The notes: generated by a model from the sequence alone, not told the origin. DNA of 64,000 nucleotides from Paraspadella gotoi (GCA_051294375.1 CM119266.1:4772573-4836572); one strand, 5' to 3'; positions 10,630 through 22,907 are shown, counted from the first letter of the stretch. Made by a program: numbers and translations.

Positions 10630-13600
10630 ATGAGGGGAACGAAGATGACAATGTCGGCGAGGGCCACTTGCGCCTTGCTCTTTCGCGTTCTGGTTCCTCT
10701 TGTGCTGCTGTCGGGTTAGTTCAGTCAAGGGTTAGTTTTAAGTTTAAAGACTTTAAACCTTATCTTAATAATTATTTAATAAAAAGCTATTAAGGTTAGG
10801 TTTGAATTTAATATTTAATATTTAATATTGAGTTTTAGGATCGGACAATAGCCATCTGGGGTTAATTTTACCTTCTCCGACCGGGGTTAGGGAGGGGTTA
10901 GGATTAAGGGTGGTTTAGGGATAATGGTGGTTACTGGTTAGGGTTAGAAGGATTTAGGGTTAGGGTAATATTTTTTTAATTTAAACAAAATATTTTAAGT
11001 GGTTTTTAAAAAGACGCAAAAAATGTGGTCAGCGAAAAAATTTTTTGCTGGCATCTGTTTATTCTTAATAAATTTTTTTTTTTACATTCGCTTATTGGGA
11101 TTTTCTTTACTAACAACTTATAAAGGGTAAAAGTTAATACTCTTACCTTAACCCAAATCCTGAACCCGTCTAACCCCTCTAACCCCCATATCCCTAACCA
11201 CCCCTAACCCTAAATCCCCCAGTCGGCGAATATAAAATTAAGCCCATTAAATAGTACATAAATTCATAAATATACATTGTCTACTTTCTTTAAACTTCCA
11301 GCTGCGGCGCTGCGCTACAACCTCCTTTCTCTCGTCTACGGACTCTGCCTCTTCGCTGCTCCGCTGCTGCCGCAGCCGACGCGGGAATCCATGGGTCTCT
11401 CCGCCGAAGACTCTCGTGGAAGGCGGCAGCGGTTTCCGGAGCGGGAACAGAAAAAGGGCTCCACCGGTGGGTTGGAGGACGGTGGGGGGGGGGGTTAGGC
11501 AGTGGTGTGGAAAATAGTCAAGGTTGGGAAGATGATATTTCTATTTGTTTGTTTGCGACTGCGTCTGCGCGCGTGAGCCTGTGTTCGTGTTTTTCTGTTT
11601 TTATCTGTGGGGGGAAAACTGTCGCGAGACAGAGAGGAAATTGCTATTTAGAGAAATATTTGGAACTTCAGCATTTATTATTTATCATTCAACCTCATAT
11701 AGGGTTTTATTCTTCTCCCGTTTTACATACCCATGTCAATCTCGCTTATTGCTCAAATTTTTATCTTATTTTATCTTATTTTATCCCTTATCCCTTTTAT
11801 TTCTTACCTTACCTTTCCTATTTTTCCTTTTATTAAATACTTTACCTTTCCCATTTTCCCTTTATTTCCTACCTTACTTTTCCCCTTTTTCCTTTTATTT
11901 CCTACCTTACTTTTCCCCTTTTTCCTTTTATTTCCTACCTTACCTTTCCCCTTTTATTTCCTACCTTACCTTTCCCTTACCTTTTCAAAACTTCCTCACC
12001 CTTCATCCCAAACCTTCTGCAGGTCGATATCTCAAAGCGATCGTTTTCATCTCCTTTCTATTCATCGTCGCTCAATTGACTTTTCAAATCGTGCTGCTAG
12101 CGACGCCCCCTTACGGCCACCTACTGCCCACCTGCGCTCAGGGGGAAAGGGGCGTCATCGAGGTAAGGGTTAAATATTTGAAGAGAATCTATTTTTAGTA
12201 AATCCTTGGATTCGCTGCAAGAGTTTAGGAAATCCGATGAATATTTCGACCGTTAGGGAACGGGAGGTTTTATTTTAAAATCTTTATGATTATCAAAATT
12301 TCATTTCAAAATTTGATACAGTGACAAACATCAACACAATTAAATTAAGTCTAACCCTCCCCAAACAGAAAAGCAAAACGAAAAAAGACGTTAACAGTAA
12401 TGATACTCTATAAGAGTATTTCAAAGTTATTATACAAATAAATAAGCACATTATTTTCCGTTAAAACTAATTTCTTTGTAAATCGTTCATGACTGCTTTG
12501 AAAAATCGTATAAATATCAGGGTAACCAAAACATTCTCTCAATTGGCGGACCCTTTCCCCATCTGTTCCAGCCAAATATTTTACGAATGCCATTGTTGAT
12601 TGCCACATTTAATTGATACATATATTTGTACCGAAATTGTTTTATTTCGCAACCATATCTTAATATTGATACACAATTAGTGAACTGTGGCTAACTTTCG
12701 AACCTAACCAATAATAATTTATTGAAAATAATGAGTTGGTGGGTAATAATACAAGTGATTTTTTTTTGCCTTAAACTAATATATTACACTAAAGTCTCTT
12801 CAACTTGAAATAATAAAATAATTTTTGAATGAAAAAGATTTTTGAAAAATGAAAAATTAAAAATGAATGAAAAATGAAAAATGAAAAATTTGTTTTAACT
12901 GCATTTATTTAAATTAATGGTTAATTTGAAATATCTGCTCTTTTGTTCCTTATTCAGGCCGTCGTACGTCAACTCGGGTTTCAGCGTCTCGACACGCCCA
13001 CTCCCGTCAACGTTTTGCGTCTCGTCGTTCCCGACGTCGTAGTCTTCATCTGCGTCGTCGCCGTCCACGTCGTCTGCGCGAGGATGGCGCGAAAGTAAGG
13101 CAGGGACTTGGATTTTGCGTTGAATTTACCATCTTCCCGTCAGAATTGCCATCTCTTTCCCCGCGCCATTCAAATTACCATCTCTTTCCCCGGCGCCATT
13201 CAAATTGCCATCTCTTTCCCCGGCGTCATTCAAATTGCCATCTCTTTCCCCGGCGCCATTAAAATTGCATCTCTTTCCCCGGCGCCATTCAAATTGCCAT
13301 CTCTTTCCCGCCAAACAGACATAACATCCGCGACGCTCACGCCGATCTCCCTGTCACCATCCACGAGCTGCAGCAGCAGCAGGAAGAGTTCGCCGCAGCC
13401 TCCGCCGCTCTCGACGCCGTCTCTCCGCAGGCCCCGCCCACTTCCGGCTATTCGGCGGCGCCTTCCGGGACCACCGCTGCCGGCGGACCGCCAACCGCCG
13501 CCACGACGCCGATAACTTCGCCGGCCGGAGCGTCGATGTCCGAAGGGCGGCGGGGGACCTTCGCCGCTGCCAACGGAGACATAGTCGAGAAGCACAATCA

Positions 13601-14702
13601 GGTTCGGGAACCTTTGTAATTTCTAAATTATTAGTTAATAAATTGATATTTCAAACGTACTGATCGAAGGAAGTATATTGTATAAATAATTTTATTGATT
13701 TGGTGAGGGTTTGACAAAAGGTATAAATACGTAAAGAGGAAAAAAATAAATTAAACTGCTTTAGTTTAATATTTAAAATTAAATGTAAAACTGCTCTACT
13801 TCAGCTCCCTCACCTCCTGGCCACGGCGGCGACCCGACTCGGCCTTCTAAGATTATTGGGCCAAACCTGCGTCACTATATTACTTGCAGGTAAAACATGA
13901 TCGAACGGTGATTGTTCATTTGTCTAAATTTAGTATCGATCCTCTTTAACTGACATTCTCTCTCTCTCTCTCTCTTTCCCTCTCCCTCTCTCCCTCTCTT
14001 TCCAGTGGCCGGTATGGCTTACCCATCTCTATTCAGCGCCGTCTATTTTCTCACGTTTCTTGGTGCCATCACGTGGTGGTCTTGCTACAAACCGCTCGGC
14101 AAGAAGTTCGTCCTTGTGCAATGCGCGTTGCTGGTCTACGCCGCTTTGCACCTCATCATACTCTACCTCTTTCAGTTTCCCTTCTTTCAACAGTTTGCAC
14201 TGAAGAGCAGCAACTTTTGGGCCAGGTGAGACTGAGGGCCAGGCTACAATTTATCACTCCTGTTTGAATTAGATCACATAATATTGTCCTAATATCGGAA
14301 TTCGATGTTAGTTAGCTAATTCGATGTTTATGTGAGCGCCATTTTTCGATTATGCAAGAAATTAAAATAATACTACACTTTAGTCTAAAGTTTAAAGAAA
14401 GTTTTTTGTTTGTTCCAATATGGTGGGTACTTACTTTGAATACGTTTAACAGTTTATTTATCAAGTCAAAACCAAACTGTTTTAAATGCAAATTGAATTT
14501 TTGTGAAAAACTTTCTCTCTCTCTCTCTCTTTCTTTCAGACTCCTCGGTCTAACAGGCATCCTGGAGTGGGACTGCGCCGAGCCGTGGCATCCATCTTTC
14601 AGCGCCTCCGTCACGTGGCCCGCCCTCGTCAACCCCGGCGTCATTTTCGTTCTTTATTACGCGACGGCGCTCAACCTAAGACTCTGGTTCTGTAACCCTC
14701 AG
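10630..14702 (+). CDS. Piezo mechanosensitive channel, N-terminal exons 1-8 (gene incomplete)
   Basis: Eight plus-strand exons, 10630-10714, 11302-11466, 12023-12162, 12958-13094, 13319-13601, 13805-13889, 14006-14225 and 14540-14702, all join in phase at GT/AG sites to give 426 residues. The order and motifs match the Piezo N-terminus: ALLFRVLVPLVLL, RYNLLSLVYGLCLF, the STGRYLKA hinge, FQRLDTPTPVNVLRLVVPDV, an acidic/Gln/Pro-rich cytosolic loop (exon 5), GMAYPSLFSAVYFLTFL followed by TWWSC, then GLTGILEWDC and LVNPGVIFVLYYAT. Piezo is a trimeric plasma-membrane cation channel opened by membrane tension, and this part forms the outer blade helices. The start ATG at 10630 precedes the first membrane helix; a second Met five codons on is possible. 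Full Piezo proteins exceed 2000 residues, so most of the gene is missing here. No frameshifts are seen in these eight exons. Confidence 0.93.
10855..11220. repeat. Degenerate telomere-like TTAGGG blocks in opposed orientation (Piezo intron 1)
   Basis: From about 10860 to 10970 the plus strand carries repeated 'ggttaggg', 'ttagggttagggt' words. From about 11145 to 11220 it carries the complementary form ('ctaaccctaaat', 'taacccc'). The two blocks face each other across about 170 bp of AT-rich DNA. Confidence 0.6.
11760..12000 (+). repeat. Pyrimidine-rich tandem repeat, about 33-bp unit (Piezo intron 2)
   Basis: At least four imperfect copies of a unit containing 'tttcctaccttac' and 'ttttccttttat', ending just upstream of the exon 3 acceptor at 12023. 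Long open frames here are T/C-rich artefacts. Confidence 0.7.
12408..12608 (-). pseudogene. Possible 3' fragment of a non-LTR retrotransposon ORF (Piezo intron 3)
   Basis: A 66-codon minus-strand open frame reads VRQLRECFGYPDIYTIF and HERFTKKL, a pattern typical of the extreme C-terminus of LINE ORF2 proteins, a short tail after the reverse transcriptase. No reverse-transcriptase motif lies upstream, so it would be a 5'-truncated remnant. The resemblance is from memory of the family's style and is not certain. Confidence 0.35.
13138..13315 (+). repeat. 30-bp tandem repeat in Piezo intron 4
   Basis: Six imperfect copies of a unit with 'ccatctctttccccggcg' and 'ccattcaaattg'. The array runs right up to the exon 5 acceptor at 13319, so it supplies the pyrimidine tract for that splice site. 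Confidence 0.85.
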
Positions 14703-15319
14703 GTGGGAATTAGTACTACTAATGTTAATATTATTAGTTAACGTTTTGTTTGATTTCGATATGAAATTGGCACAAAAGTTATAAGAGGGATTGAGGCTTA
14801 AAATAGCTTGCCCAATGTCCACCTTCATGTTCTAGATACGTAGCTTATTTATTAACTAAATCGATATTTTTCATATTGGTCGTCCTAATTTCATAACAAA
14901 ATCTTGCAGGATTTATGTAGCTTAAAAATCTTTTGTTTTCTTTGGCTGACTTAAACAGATTCAAAGCTGCCAATAATACTAATATTGATATATTTTTTTT
15001 ATTATGGTGATGTTTTCTTTAATATTAACTTAATTATTAAATTATTAAATTATTATTAAATTATTAAAATTATTATTATTAAATTATTAACTCCTCAAGT
15101 TAATGAATCGACTGATGCCTTTCTCGACCAATAGAAATCTTTTATGATTTCTATTGGCTACTGTAGATTTAACGAGGCTATTTTAAGTATGTATATATTC
15201 TGTTTTGTATTAACCTCTTAATATTTTTTTTTCGAGGCACCGTCGTTATTTTTGGTTTCCTACCAAAACAGAAAAGTGGTAACTCATAAATATTTCATCG
15301 ACGAATGTTTCTTCCTTTT

Positions 15320-15600
15320 TTAGTTGCGCCGCGAGTACTTCGGAGCAACTCTATAAGTCACTTGTCGGTCGGTCTGTTCCACTTAGGTTAAAAATAAATA
15401 TAATTCGCTTATAGTTGGTTGTTCATTTGTTAAGACAGGAAAAACCTCAAATCTAAGGGACTTCTAGCGCCGCCTTCATAAATACAAAGGCTTAAAAAGT
15501 TTTTTACTCGTGTCATGTCATCTCATGTTATCAAAGGGAAATATACGTGAAAATAAAGTCACTGCGACGCAACACATTGGAATCACCGTTCTTGTTTTGA
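15320..15600 (+). repeat. Interspersed repeat family 2 (copy 1)
   Basis: Resembles 20215-20515 in the same orientation and 18965-19330 and 48805-49080 inverted. Landmarks: 'tcggagcaactctataa', 'gtcggtcggtctgt', 'tctagcgccgccttc', 'gtcactgcgacgcaacaca' and 'ccgttcttgtt'. It is about 280-380 bp with no coding capacity, so it is a non-autonomous transposon. Confidence 0.8.
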
Positions 15601-17206
15601 GAGAGACAGACGGACACACAGAGAGAGAGTGACCAAGCGAGAGCAATCTCTTCTCAGTTATTCTATTTATTTCTTAAGAATCATCTAGTAGACAGAGTGT
15701 GAGACAGAGAGAGAGAGAGAGAGTGAGAGAGTAGACTTAGGATTCACCTCATATTGCTTTTTCCTGCAATTTCTCTTTGAAACCTTTTGATCTTTTGCCC
15801 CCTTTGTTTTTCCGTTTTCTCATTATTTCCTTTGTTTTGCTCTTTTGTTTTCTGTCTTTGATTTTTCCCAATTTATCTCCTCTCCCATTTTTCTTCTCTT
15901 ACCCCCTCTTTTTCTTTTCCTCTCTTTTCTCCTCCTTTTCCTCATTTTCCTATCTTTTCTCTTCTCTTTCCTATCTTTTCTTCTCATTTTCCTATCTTTT
16001 CTCTTCTTTTTCCTATATTTTCTCTTTTTCCTTTATTTTATCCTCTTTTTCTTTCTATTCTTTTATCCGTTTTAAGTTTTCCTTCATTACTCTTTACTTT
16101 CAATTCCCCCATCCCAAGCCGTTCCCCCTTTCGTTCCTTTGTTTTCCCTTTCTACCTATAATTTATGGTTCTCTCTTTCTCTTTCTTTTTCTCCATATTA
16201 TTTTTATTTTACCTTTGTTTTTTTTTTTCAAAGTAGTTTCTTTCTCTTGATATGTACTCTCTCTCTCTCTCTTTTATTTCTTCGCAATCTTTTTTTTCTC
16301 TGACGCAGCGAAAGAGAGTGAGACAGAGACAGAGAGACGCATCGAAAACAATTGCAGAGTTTCGGAGGAACAAGAAACATTTATGGTGCCCATATTTTTT
16401 GACCGCCCCTCCCTCCCCCCCCAAAAAAAAAGAACACGTGAACCTCGCAGGTTCTGACAAACTCATTTCGTGAGAGATTTATTCACAGGGCGTGAGTTCC
16501 GCCATCTTGACGAAGAAAAAAAGTGAATACATAAACGAAAAAGAGAAAAGGTCGGTCAGTCGGTCTGCTATACAAACGTAAACGTCACATTCATCATGAG
16601 GCAAAGAGGTGGGGGGGTATAGGGGGGTGTTGAGAATCGGGTGGGTGAATCACCGGTTAAGCCGAGATACTCTTTCTGTTTAAAAGAAGTATTAAAAAGG
16701 GAAGGGACGAGATTGAGAGAGAGTGAGCGAGTGAAAGTGAGTGCGAGGAGGAGAGAGAGAGAGGGAGTGATAGTGTGAGATTGAGAGTGTGAACGAGATA
16801 TTAAGAGCGAGAGAGAGAGCGATAGATACACCACGAGGGCGAAGGAACGAAAAAGCTTTTTCGTTTGGGAGAGAGAGAGAGAGAGAGATTGTGCTATTTT
16901 TAGCGATTTTCTTCTTCCTTCCCGAACGCATCTTTTTTTTTTAATTTTTGCGCATTTGGAAATTTTGTTTTTTTGTTTTGTTTTTTTTTTTGCATTTTTT
17001 ATCGGCGATTGTGCGTTGTTTTGTTTAATGTTTTGTCGTCATCTGAAAATAAAGAATATTTAAATGTTTTCCGATAAAAAAAATTACTTTTTTTTAGTTT
17101 CTCTCTCTCTCTTTCTCTCTCGCATGATTAATTATCTGAGCCTTTTTTTTCTCTTTCTCTTTCCTTTTTCGTCTCGTTATCGCGTTTTCCTGTTTGCCCT
17201 CTCACT

Positions 17207-17216
17207 NNNNNNNNNN
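17207..17216. other. Assembly gap (10 N)
   Basis: Run of ten N inside a pyrimidine-rich tract. Confidence 0.99.
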
Positions 17217-18148
17217 CTCTGTCTCTCTCTTATCAAGTCAAGCACAAGATCCCCTCCCAAGCGCCCCCCCTCTTCGATGCTGGAAGCGAAGAGTCTCCTA
17301 ATTTTTTTTCACGACCCTTCGTTTCCTTTCCTCTGTTTTCTCTTTCCGTTTTCTCTGTTTTCTCTGTTTCTCGTTGCTTTTTTTCGACGCGCCCTTCTGC
17401 GGTTTCTCTTCCGTTCGACGTCTTTTCGGGCGTCAACCGAGTTTCTTTAATACAAAATTGTAATATTAGACAATATTAGACATAGACATTAGACATAATA
17501 TTGAACAATAATGTTGCGACGTTGAACAATTCAATACCGAGAAACTTGCGTAGTATTTTGGACAGAAAAGTGTAAAAAATAATTCGTGTATGTCATACAT
17601 TTTTAAATCTAAAAACGTAAAATATTCCAACATGTAATTTTTTCAATTTTTCATAATAATACAGAGCAAAACAACTAGCTTCCCCCCCCCCGAATCCAAT
17701 TGAAAACGGCGTGTACTACACGAGGGGGACGTAACTTTTCTGCAACGTTTGTAAACACGTCGACTCCACTCTCTCCCTCCATCCTCTCCCGCCCCTTCGA
17801 AAAGCGGAAAAGAGAGGGAGACGCCCCGACAGACGGACCGACCGACTCGTGTTTACATTTAAATGGCGACGTTAAAAAATCCATAAAACTCTAGGAAACG
17901 TCTGATGTGTTGTCGATATTTTCGTTTTTATTGACGCCGAAAGCGGAATAGCGTCACCTTCGGTTCAAAGAGCCCGAAGTTGCTTTTTTTTGTGGGGGGG
18001 AGGGAGGGGGGTGTAGGGGGGAGAGAGAGATCGTGGAGATGGAGGGGCGATGTTTTGAGTACATTAATTGGAATTTTGAAAGCTGTGAAATTACAGGGAT
18101 GTTGCAAACTATTGACTGTGAAAAACTGGGATTATAAGCACATAGCTT

Positions 18149-18202
18149 CGTATGAAATTGGTACAACCAATATAAAAAGTATCCATTTATTCTATAAATA
18201 AT
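18149..18202 (+). repeat. Fragment of interspersed repeat family 1
   Basis: Only the 5' end of the element is present ('tatgaaattggtacaacc', then 'tccatttattctataaataa'). Confidence 0.6.
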
Positions 18203-18419
18203 CCACGTTAATAGAAAATGAGTCGCAAAAAAAACCCCAAAAAAACCTCAGTTTCGATTTCTGAGTCAAAAACGTCAAACGTCACAAAATCTTTGTGAGA
18301 ATTTGGATTCTATTTTTATCTCGGTTCAACTGACTTGAGGTCGAAGAGTGAGAGGAGGCCAATGTCCTTTAACGAGTAAACATCACCGACCATCGACGGT
18401 TTTCACAACTGGGGCCATC

Positions 18420-18728
18420 TAATCACAACTTCACATCTCGAGCATCTTTTTAAAAGATCCTTAACATCTCCAAATGCTTACCATCTCCAGCACCTATTCC
18501 CAGTAACACACCGCCCAAAACCATCTTCAGGACCAAGCCAACTCCAGCACCAAACAGTCTCCAGCACAAAACCATCTAGCACCATGCAATCTCCAGCACC
18601 TTTCCAACTTTAGCCCCTTATCTACTACAGCCCGTTACCACCTCCAGCCTCTTACTAACTTCAGCACCTTACTAACTCTAGCAGCATACTAAATCCAGCA
18701 CCATACCAACTCCAGCAACTTACCACCT
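18420..18728 (+). repeat. Degenerate tandem repeat, roughly 17-bp 'ctccagcacc' unit
   Basis: About 300 bp built of imperfect words such as 'ccatctccagcacc', 'taccaactccagca' and 'ttactaacttcagcacc'. The copies are too diverged for a recent array, and stops occur in all frames. Confidence 0.65.
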
Positions 18729-18964
18729 CGTTTTCTCTCAAGGAAGCGTTTTATGGGGCCCGTTATTCAGAGGGCTAAAAGCGGCGGCGTCGTCGTCGTC
18801 GTTTTTGGAGCTAATCCATCCAATTTCTTTCTCTACGAACTCTCTCTCTCTCTCTCCCCCTCTCTCTCTCGACTTTGGCGGAGAGAGAAAAAACTTTTCT
18901 GGCATCAAGGACATTGAGATTATAGTCAGGAACGCTGAGGTGGTTCCTTGCGACACTTTTGTTT

Positions 18965-19330
18965 GTTGATATTTGATAAGTAAAATAACAAGAACGGTAA
19001 TTCAAATGTGTTGCGCAGCAGTGACTGCCTTATCACGTGTATTTCTCGTGACATGACATGACTACATGACTACAATAATTTTCTTAACCCGTGCATTTAT
19101 GACACGCACTGCATCGGAATTTCGTCTTTTGCTCTTTATACAATATACATAGTATTAAAATTTCCTAAAGGCGGCGGTAGCAGTCCCTTAGATTTGAAGT
19201 TTTTTCCTGTCTTAACAAATGAGCAACCAACTATATGCATTATGCAAGTTATGAGCATTTTCAATGTAAGTGGAACACACTGACAAACCGACCAAAAAGT
19301 GACTGTTGCTCCACGAGAACTCGCAGTGTA
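18965..19330 (-). repeat. Interspersed repeat family 2 (copy 2, inverted)
   Basis: Reverse-complement copy of the element at 15320-15600, from 'aacaagaacggtaattc' through 'ttgcgcagcagtgactgc' and 'ggcggcggtagcagtccc' to 'gttgctccacgagaactc'. It is the longest copy in the window. Confidence 0.8.
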
Positions 19331-19759
19331 ATTAAAAATATAACATTCATGTTAGTTGTTACTACGTTTTACATGATCCACTTTTTAACAGTTGACTGAA
19401 CAAACACCAAGCGATTGTAAAATACTGATTACAGTAGATAAAAAATTCCTGTCAATATTACACTAAATACTTTAAATAAAAATAAATTTAAACCTTTGTT
19501 CACCAATAATATAACAAGTTATCTTAGTGAAAATATCTAAAATAGAGAGAACAGTTAAAAAAATTCTATACTGTGATTTGAAAATTTTATAATTCATCTA
19601 ATTTAATTTAATAAAGGGTAAAAAAGAAAAAGATAAGGTAAAAATAATAGGAAATAAAGAATGATAGAAGATTAAGAGATAAAGAAGGAAGTAAGGTAAA
19701 CATAATCCAAATAAAATGATATTTAATCAAAAATACAGTTGACTGCTCAAAACTATATC

Positions 19760-19792
<33 letters not shown>

Positions 19793-20025
19793 TATAGGGT
19801 CGTTGAATCAAATCGACTCCCAACGTTAGTAGCGACCCTTTTGAGTTTTCCCCTTCGGCGAAGTGTATTGTCTATCCAATTGTCTATCCAATCTTTGCCA
19901 CTTACGATTTGTTTTGACGGTTTTATGGAATCGGTGCCGACTGCGGCGTGAGGGAGAAGAGTGAGACGATAGAGGCAGAGACGATAGAGACAGAGATGAT
20001 CGAGACGGAGACGATAGAGACAGAT

Positions 20026-20103
20026 CATCGGATTTTGAGTTTTAATTTATAATGATTTTGTTTCGAAACAAAATCATTATGAATTAAAACTCAAAATCCG
20101 ATG
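20026..20103. repeat. Near-perfect 78-bp palindrome (39-bp arms)
   Basis: The arms, 20026-20064 and 20065-20103, are reverse complements with a single mismatch and no spacer; the centre is 'gtttcgaaac'. It lies just after a short tandem 'gacgatagagacagag' array (about 19960-20025). Confidence 0.9.
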
Positions 20104-20214
20104 TTATTCCATTGAAAGTGTCTATCTTTAGCTATTGTATGTATGCATTATAAATTGAAAGGGTAAATTTATCAAGTCGTTAAACTAATTTTTTTGAATT
20201 TTTGAAACAGATTT

Positions 20215-20515
20215 TTGGTTGCACCACGATTACTTGCGGAGCAACTCTATAACTCACTTTTATAAGTCACTTTTCGGTCGGTCTGTCGGTCCGTCCCACT
20301 TAAAAATGTTACGTGAATGCTAGCGCCGCTTTCAGGAACTCCTAAAACTATAAAGAACAGAACACGAAATTCCGATGCAGTGTGTCATAAATACACGGGC
20401 TAAGAAAATTATTGAAGTCATGTCATGTCACGTCATGTCATGAGAAATACATTAGATAAGGTAGTCACTGCGGCGCAACACATTTGAATTACCGTTCTTG
20501 TTAAGTTGTTATATT
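20215..20515 (+). repeat. Interspersed repeat family 2 (copy 3)
   Basis: Same orientation as 15320-15600. It shares 'ttgcggagcaactctataac', 'cggtcggtctgtcggtccgt', 'gctagcgccgctttcagg' and 'gcggcgcaacacatttgaat'. Confidence 0.8.
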
Positions 20516-20569
20516 ATGGATAAGTTAGAGAAAACAGTGTTTTTGAATTTGTTAAAATGATTTATTTTA

Positions 20570-20620
20570 ATAGACGGACATGTTTCGACTCTTTGGGTTC
20601 GAATCTTCATCAGCATTTGA
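20570..20620 (-). ncRNA. Hammerhead-ribozyme-like core
   Basis: On the minus strand CTGATGA (20613-20607) is followed by a possible stem II (GATTC pairing with GAGTC, including one G-U pair, around a nine-base loop) and GAAAC (20586-20582), then ATGTC. This is the conserved arrangement of a hammerhead catalytic core. Stem III would be only a few bases, as in the minimal hammerheads reported in Penelope-like elements. No flanking reverse transcriptase is seen, so this would be a remnant of a mobile element. Confidence 0.45.
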
Positions 20621-21129
20621 AATTCACAAACTTTTCAGTTTTCATTGACTTTGGAGAGAGAGAAAGAAGGAGAGAGAGATTGAGAGAGAGAGAGAGAGAG
20701 CTTCCAACAAAGAATTGAGTAAAGGACAGTGGTCAGATGTGAGGACAGGTGAAAGTGAGGGAAAGGAAGGAGAGTAAGTAAATGTCAAATTTGGTGAAAA
20801 GAGAGAGAGAGAGAGAGAAAGAGACAAAAATTAATACATTTGGTAATGTACAACAGTGAAAAAGAAATAAACTAAAATAAATAACAAAGATTAATAAATA
20901 ATTGTTTGTGAAAATTGGAGATTTGAAATAATGAAAAATTGAAGAATTGAAATTTGAAATGGAAGAATAAATTATGAGGGATAGATAAGAAGCAGGGCAA
21001 ATGAAGGGCGTTAACAATGGGCTCGGGTCATTGGCTTGTAATGTGTTGAGAGGATATTGTGGTGGAGTGGGAGAGGTTGGGATCTGGCAAGGATCCTGCT
21101 GGAAATATGCCAAGCGCCACTCGAATATC

Positions 21130-21330
21130 TCTGACCTGATAAGCCTGCCGAGAGCCCTCTCACCTGACGGTGAGGCGGGCGGTTGCCTGTTCGGGCCTGT
21201 TTAGAAACAGGAGATACAGACTCCTCTCCCTCCTCCTGCAGCCGTCGCTTTGGGCGGCGCTCAGTACGAGGAGAGTCGTACCAAGATGCTGTAGGGTCGG
21301 GAGAGGATAAGTTGCTGTATAATTTACACA
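21130..21330. mobile_element. GC-rich unclassified fragment, possible retroelement remnant
   Basis: A GC-rich island in an AT-rich intron. The minus-strand open frame at 21011-21331 is Ser/Pro/Arg-rich (ASWYDSPRTERRPKRRLQEE) and recalls basic retroelement gag-like leaders, but no zinc knuckle or enzyme motif is present. The assignment is tentative. Confidence 0.2.
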
Positions 21331-22843
21331 ATGCAAGGCAGGTGTTTGATATTTTAAATTGAAATTGAAAGAATCCGGTTAATGACCTTAAATATTATCT
21401 TTTATGGTTCTCGTTAATATTTTTGAAAATCCAAGGTTTGAGGTCATGTTTGCTTAGACAAATAGACATGTTAGATTAAAAATTATATTATGAATTAGTC
21501 GATCTCAGCCTTCATTACAAAAAAAAAGTTTAAAAGGGACGGCGGTTATTCGATAATCGGGCAGTTTTCCTCGGGAAAACGTTGGCGGGCAGTTGGTGTC
21601 TGCCGGTTTGTCGGGCAGTAAAATGTCGGGGGGGGGTTGTAGGGCAGTTGTCGGTCGACGTTTACCTCTTTGAATCGAAAGGCCACCTGAGACTCATAAT
21701 CCCCTTTGGAGATAGGAGAGATCGACAGAGAGATGAGGAGGAGGTGCGGGGGGGGGCTGTTAGGATTGGTGATTGGTGGACGAGAAGGGATCAAGGTTGG
21801 AGATTGAGGTGTGTTATAGAAGTGTGTGTGTGATCAATCGTTTCATGGATTTATGTGTGGGAAGTTGAAGGCTGGACAGGAGATATAGACTAGAAGTAGA
21901 GGGAAGTTACTGGAGGCTTTTTTATACTTTTCATCTTTTTATCTTTTACCTTTATCTTTTTATTTGGATTATGTTTACCTTTTTTCCTTCTTTATCTTTT
22001 TTGATCTTCTATCTTTTTAATTTCCTGTTATTTTTACCTTTCATCTTTTTTTTTTTACCCTTTATTTTTTAATCTTCTATCATTTTTACCTTTTCATCCA
22101 TTTTTATTCCACCCAGCAATATCGATCGGTTGCGCGTGAAAAAGGGATTTTTATCTTTTTTTCCCCAGGAAAACCGCAACGCGATCCGCAGTTGATGCCG
22201 TAAAAGGAAACGAGCGGCAGAGAATCTTCTCTGCCACTCTGGAGTTTTTAAACGAGAAATCATTTTTATAAGGCTTTAGCGAGGAGTAAGGAAAGCCAAT
22301 AAATATTGATTAGCGTTTATGGAAAAACCATCATTGGATGTGGAAAAAAGAAGCGGAAGATGGAATCGAGGAGAAGGAGGTCGTTGTTATCTTGGTTGCC
22401 ATGGTTATTGTTGTTCTTCTTAGTGCTTTTCGGTTCTTGGTCGTTTGCTCGTTCTTTATTTTGCCGTTTTTTCGTTTTGTGGTTTTTACGTTTTTTAAAT
22501 TTTTATCTTGGTTTCTTGTTCTTCTTTTGTGTTTTTGTTGTTTTTATCAGTTTTTTTCGATTTTGGTTATTTTTGTTTTAGATTCTAGATTCTTTTTTTT
22601 TTCTTTTAGTTATTTTATTGTTCTTTCTGTTTTCGTCTTCTTCCTCTTTTGTCTCACATATTTTATTCAAAGTTCAAGAGGTAAGTTATTTTCCTTTCCT
22701 CACCATTTTTTTCCATCTTCCTATTTTTACTCCGCGGAGCAAATAATTCTATTCACTCTTCTTATTTTCCAACTATCGGAATTTTTTTCTCTCTCTTTCC
22801 ATTGTGTTGACCATAACCTTGGAATTGGTCATAACCTTTCTTT

Positions 22844-22907
<64 letters not shown>

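Noticed and set aside
11545-12198. 217-codon open frame
   Set aside because: Most of it is translated pyrimidine repeat. Only the last part overlaps a true Piezo exon (12023-12162).
13138-13315. CRISPR-like array
   Set aside because: Units are contiguous tandem copies without unique spacers, inside a eukaryotic intron.
13230-13595. Minus-strand Gly/Arg-rich frame
   Set aside because: Shadow of Piezo exon 5 on the plus strand.
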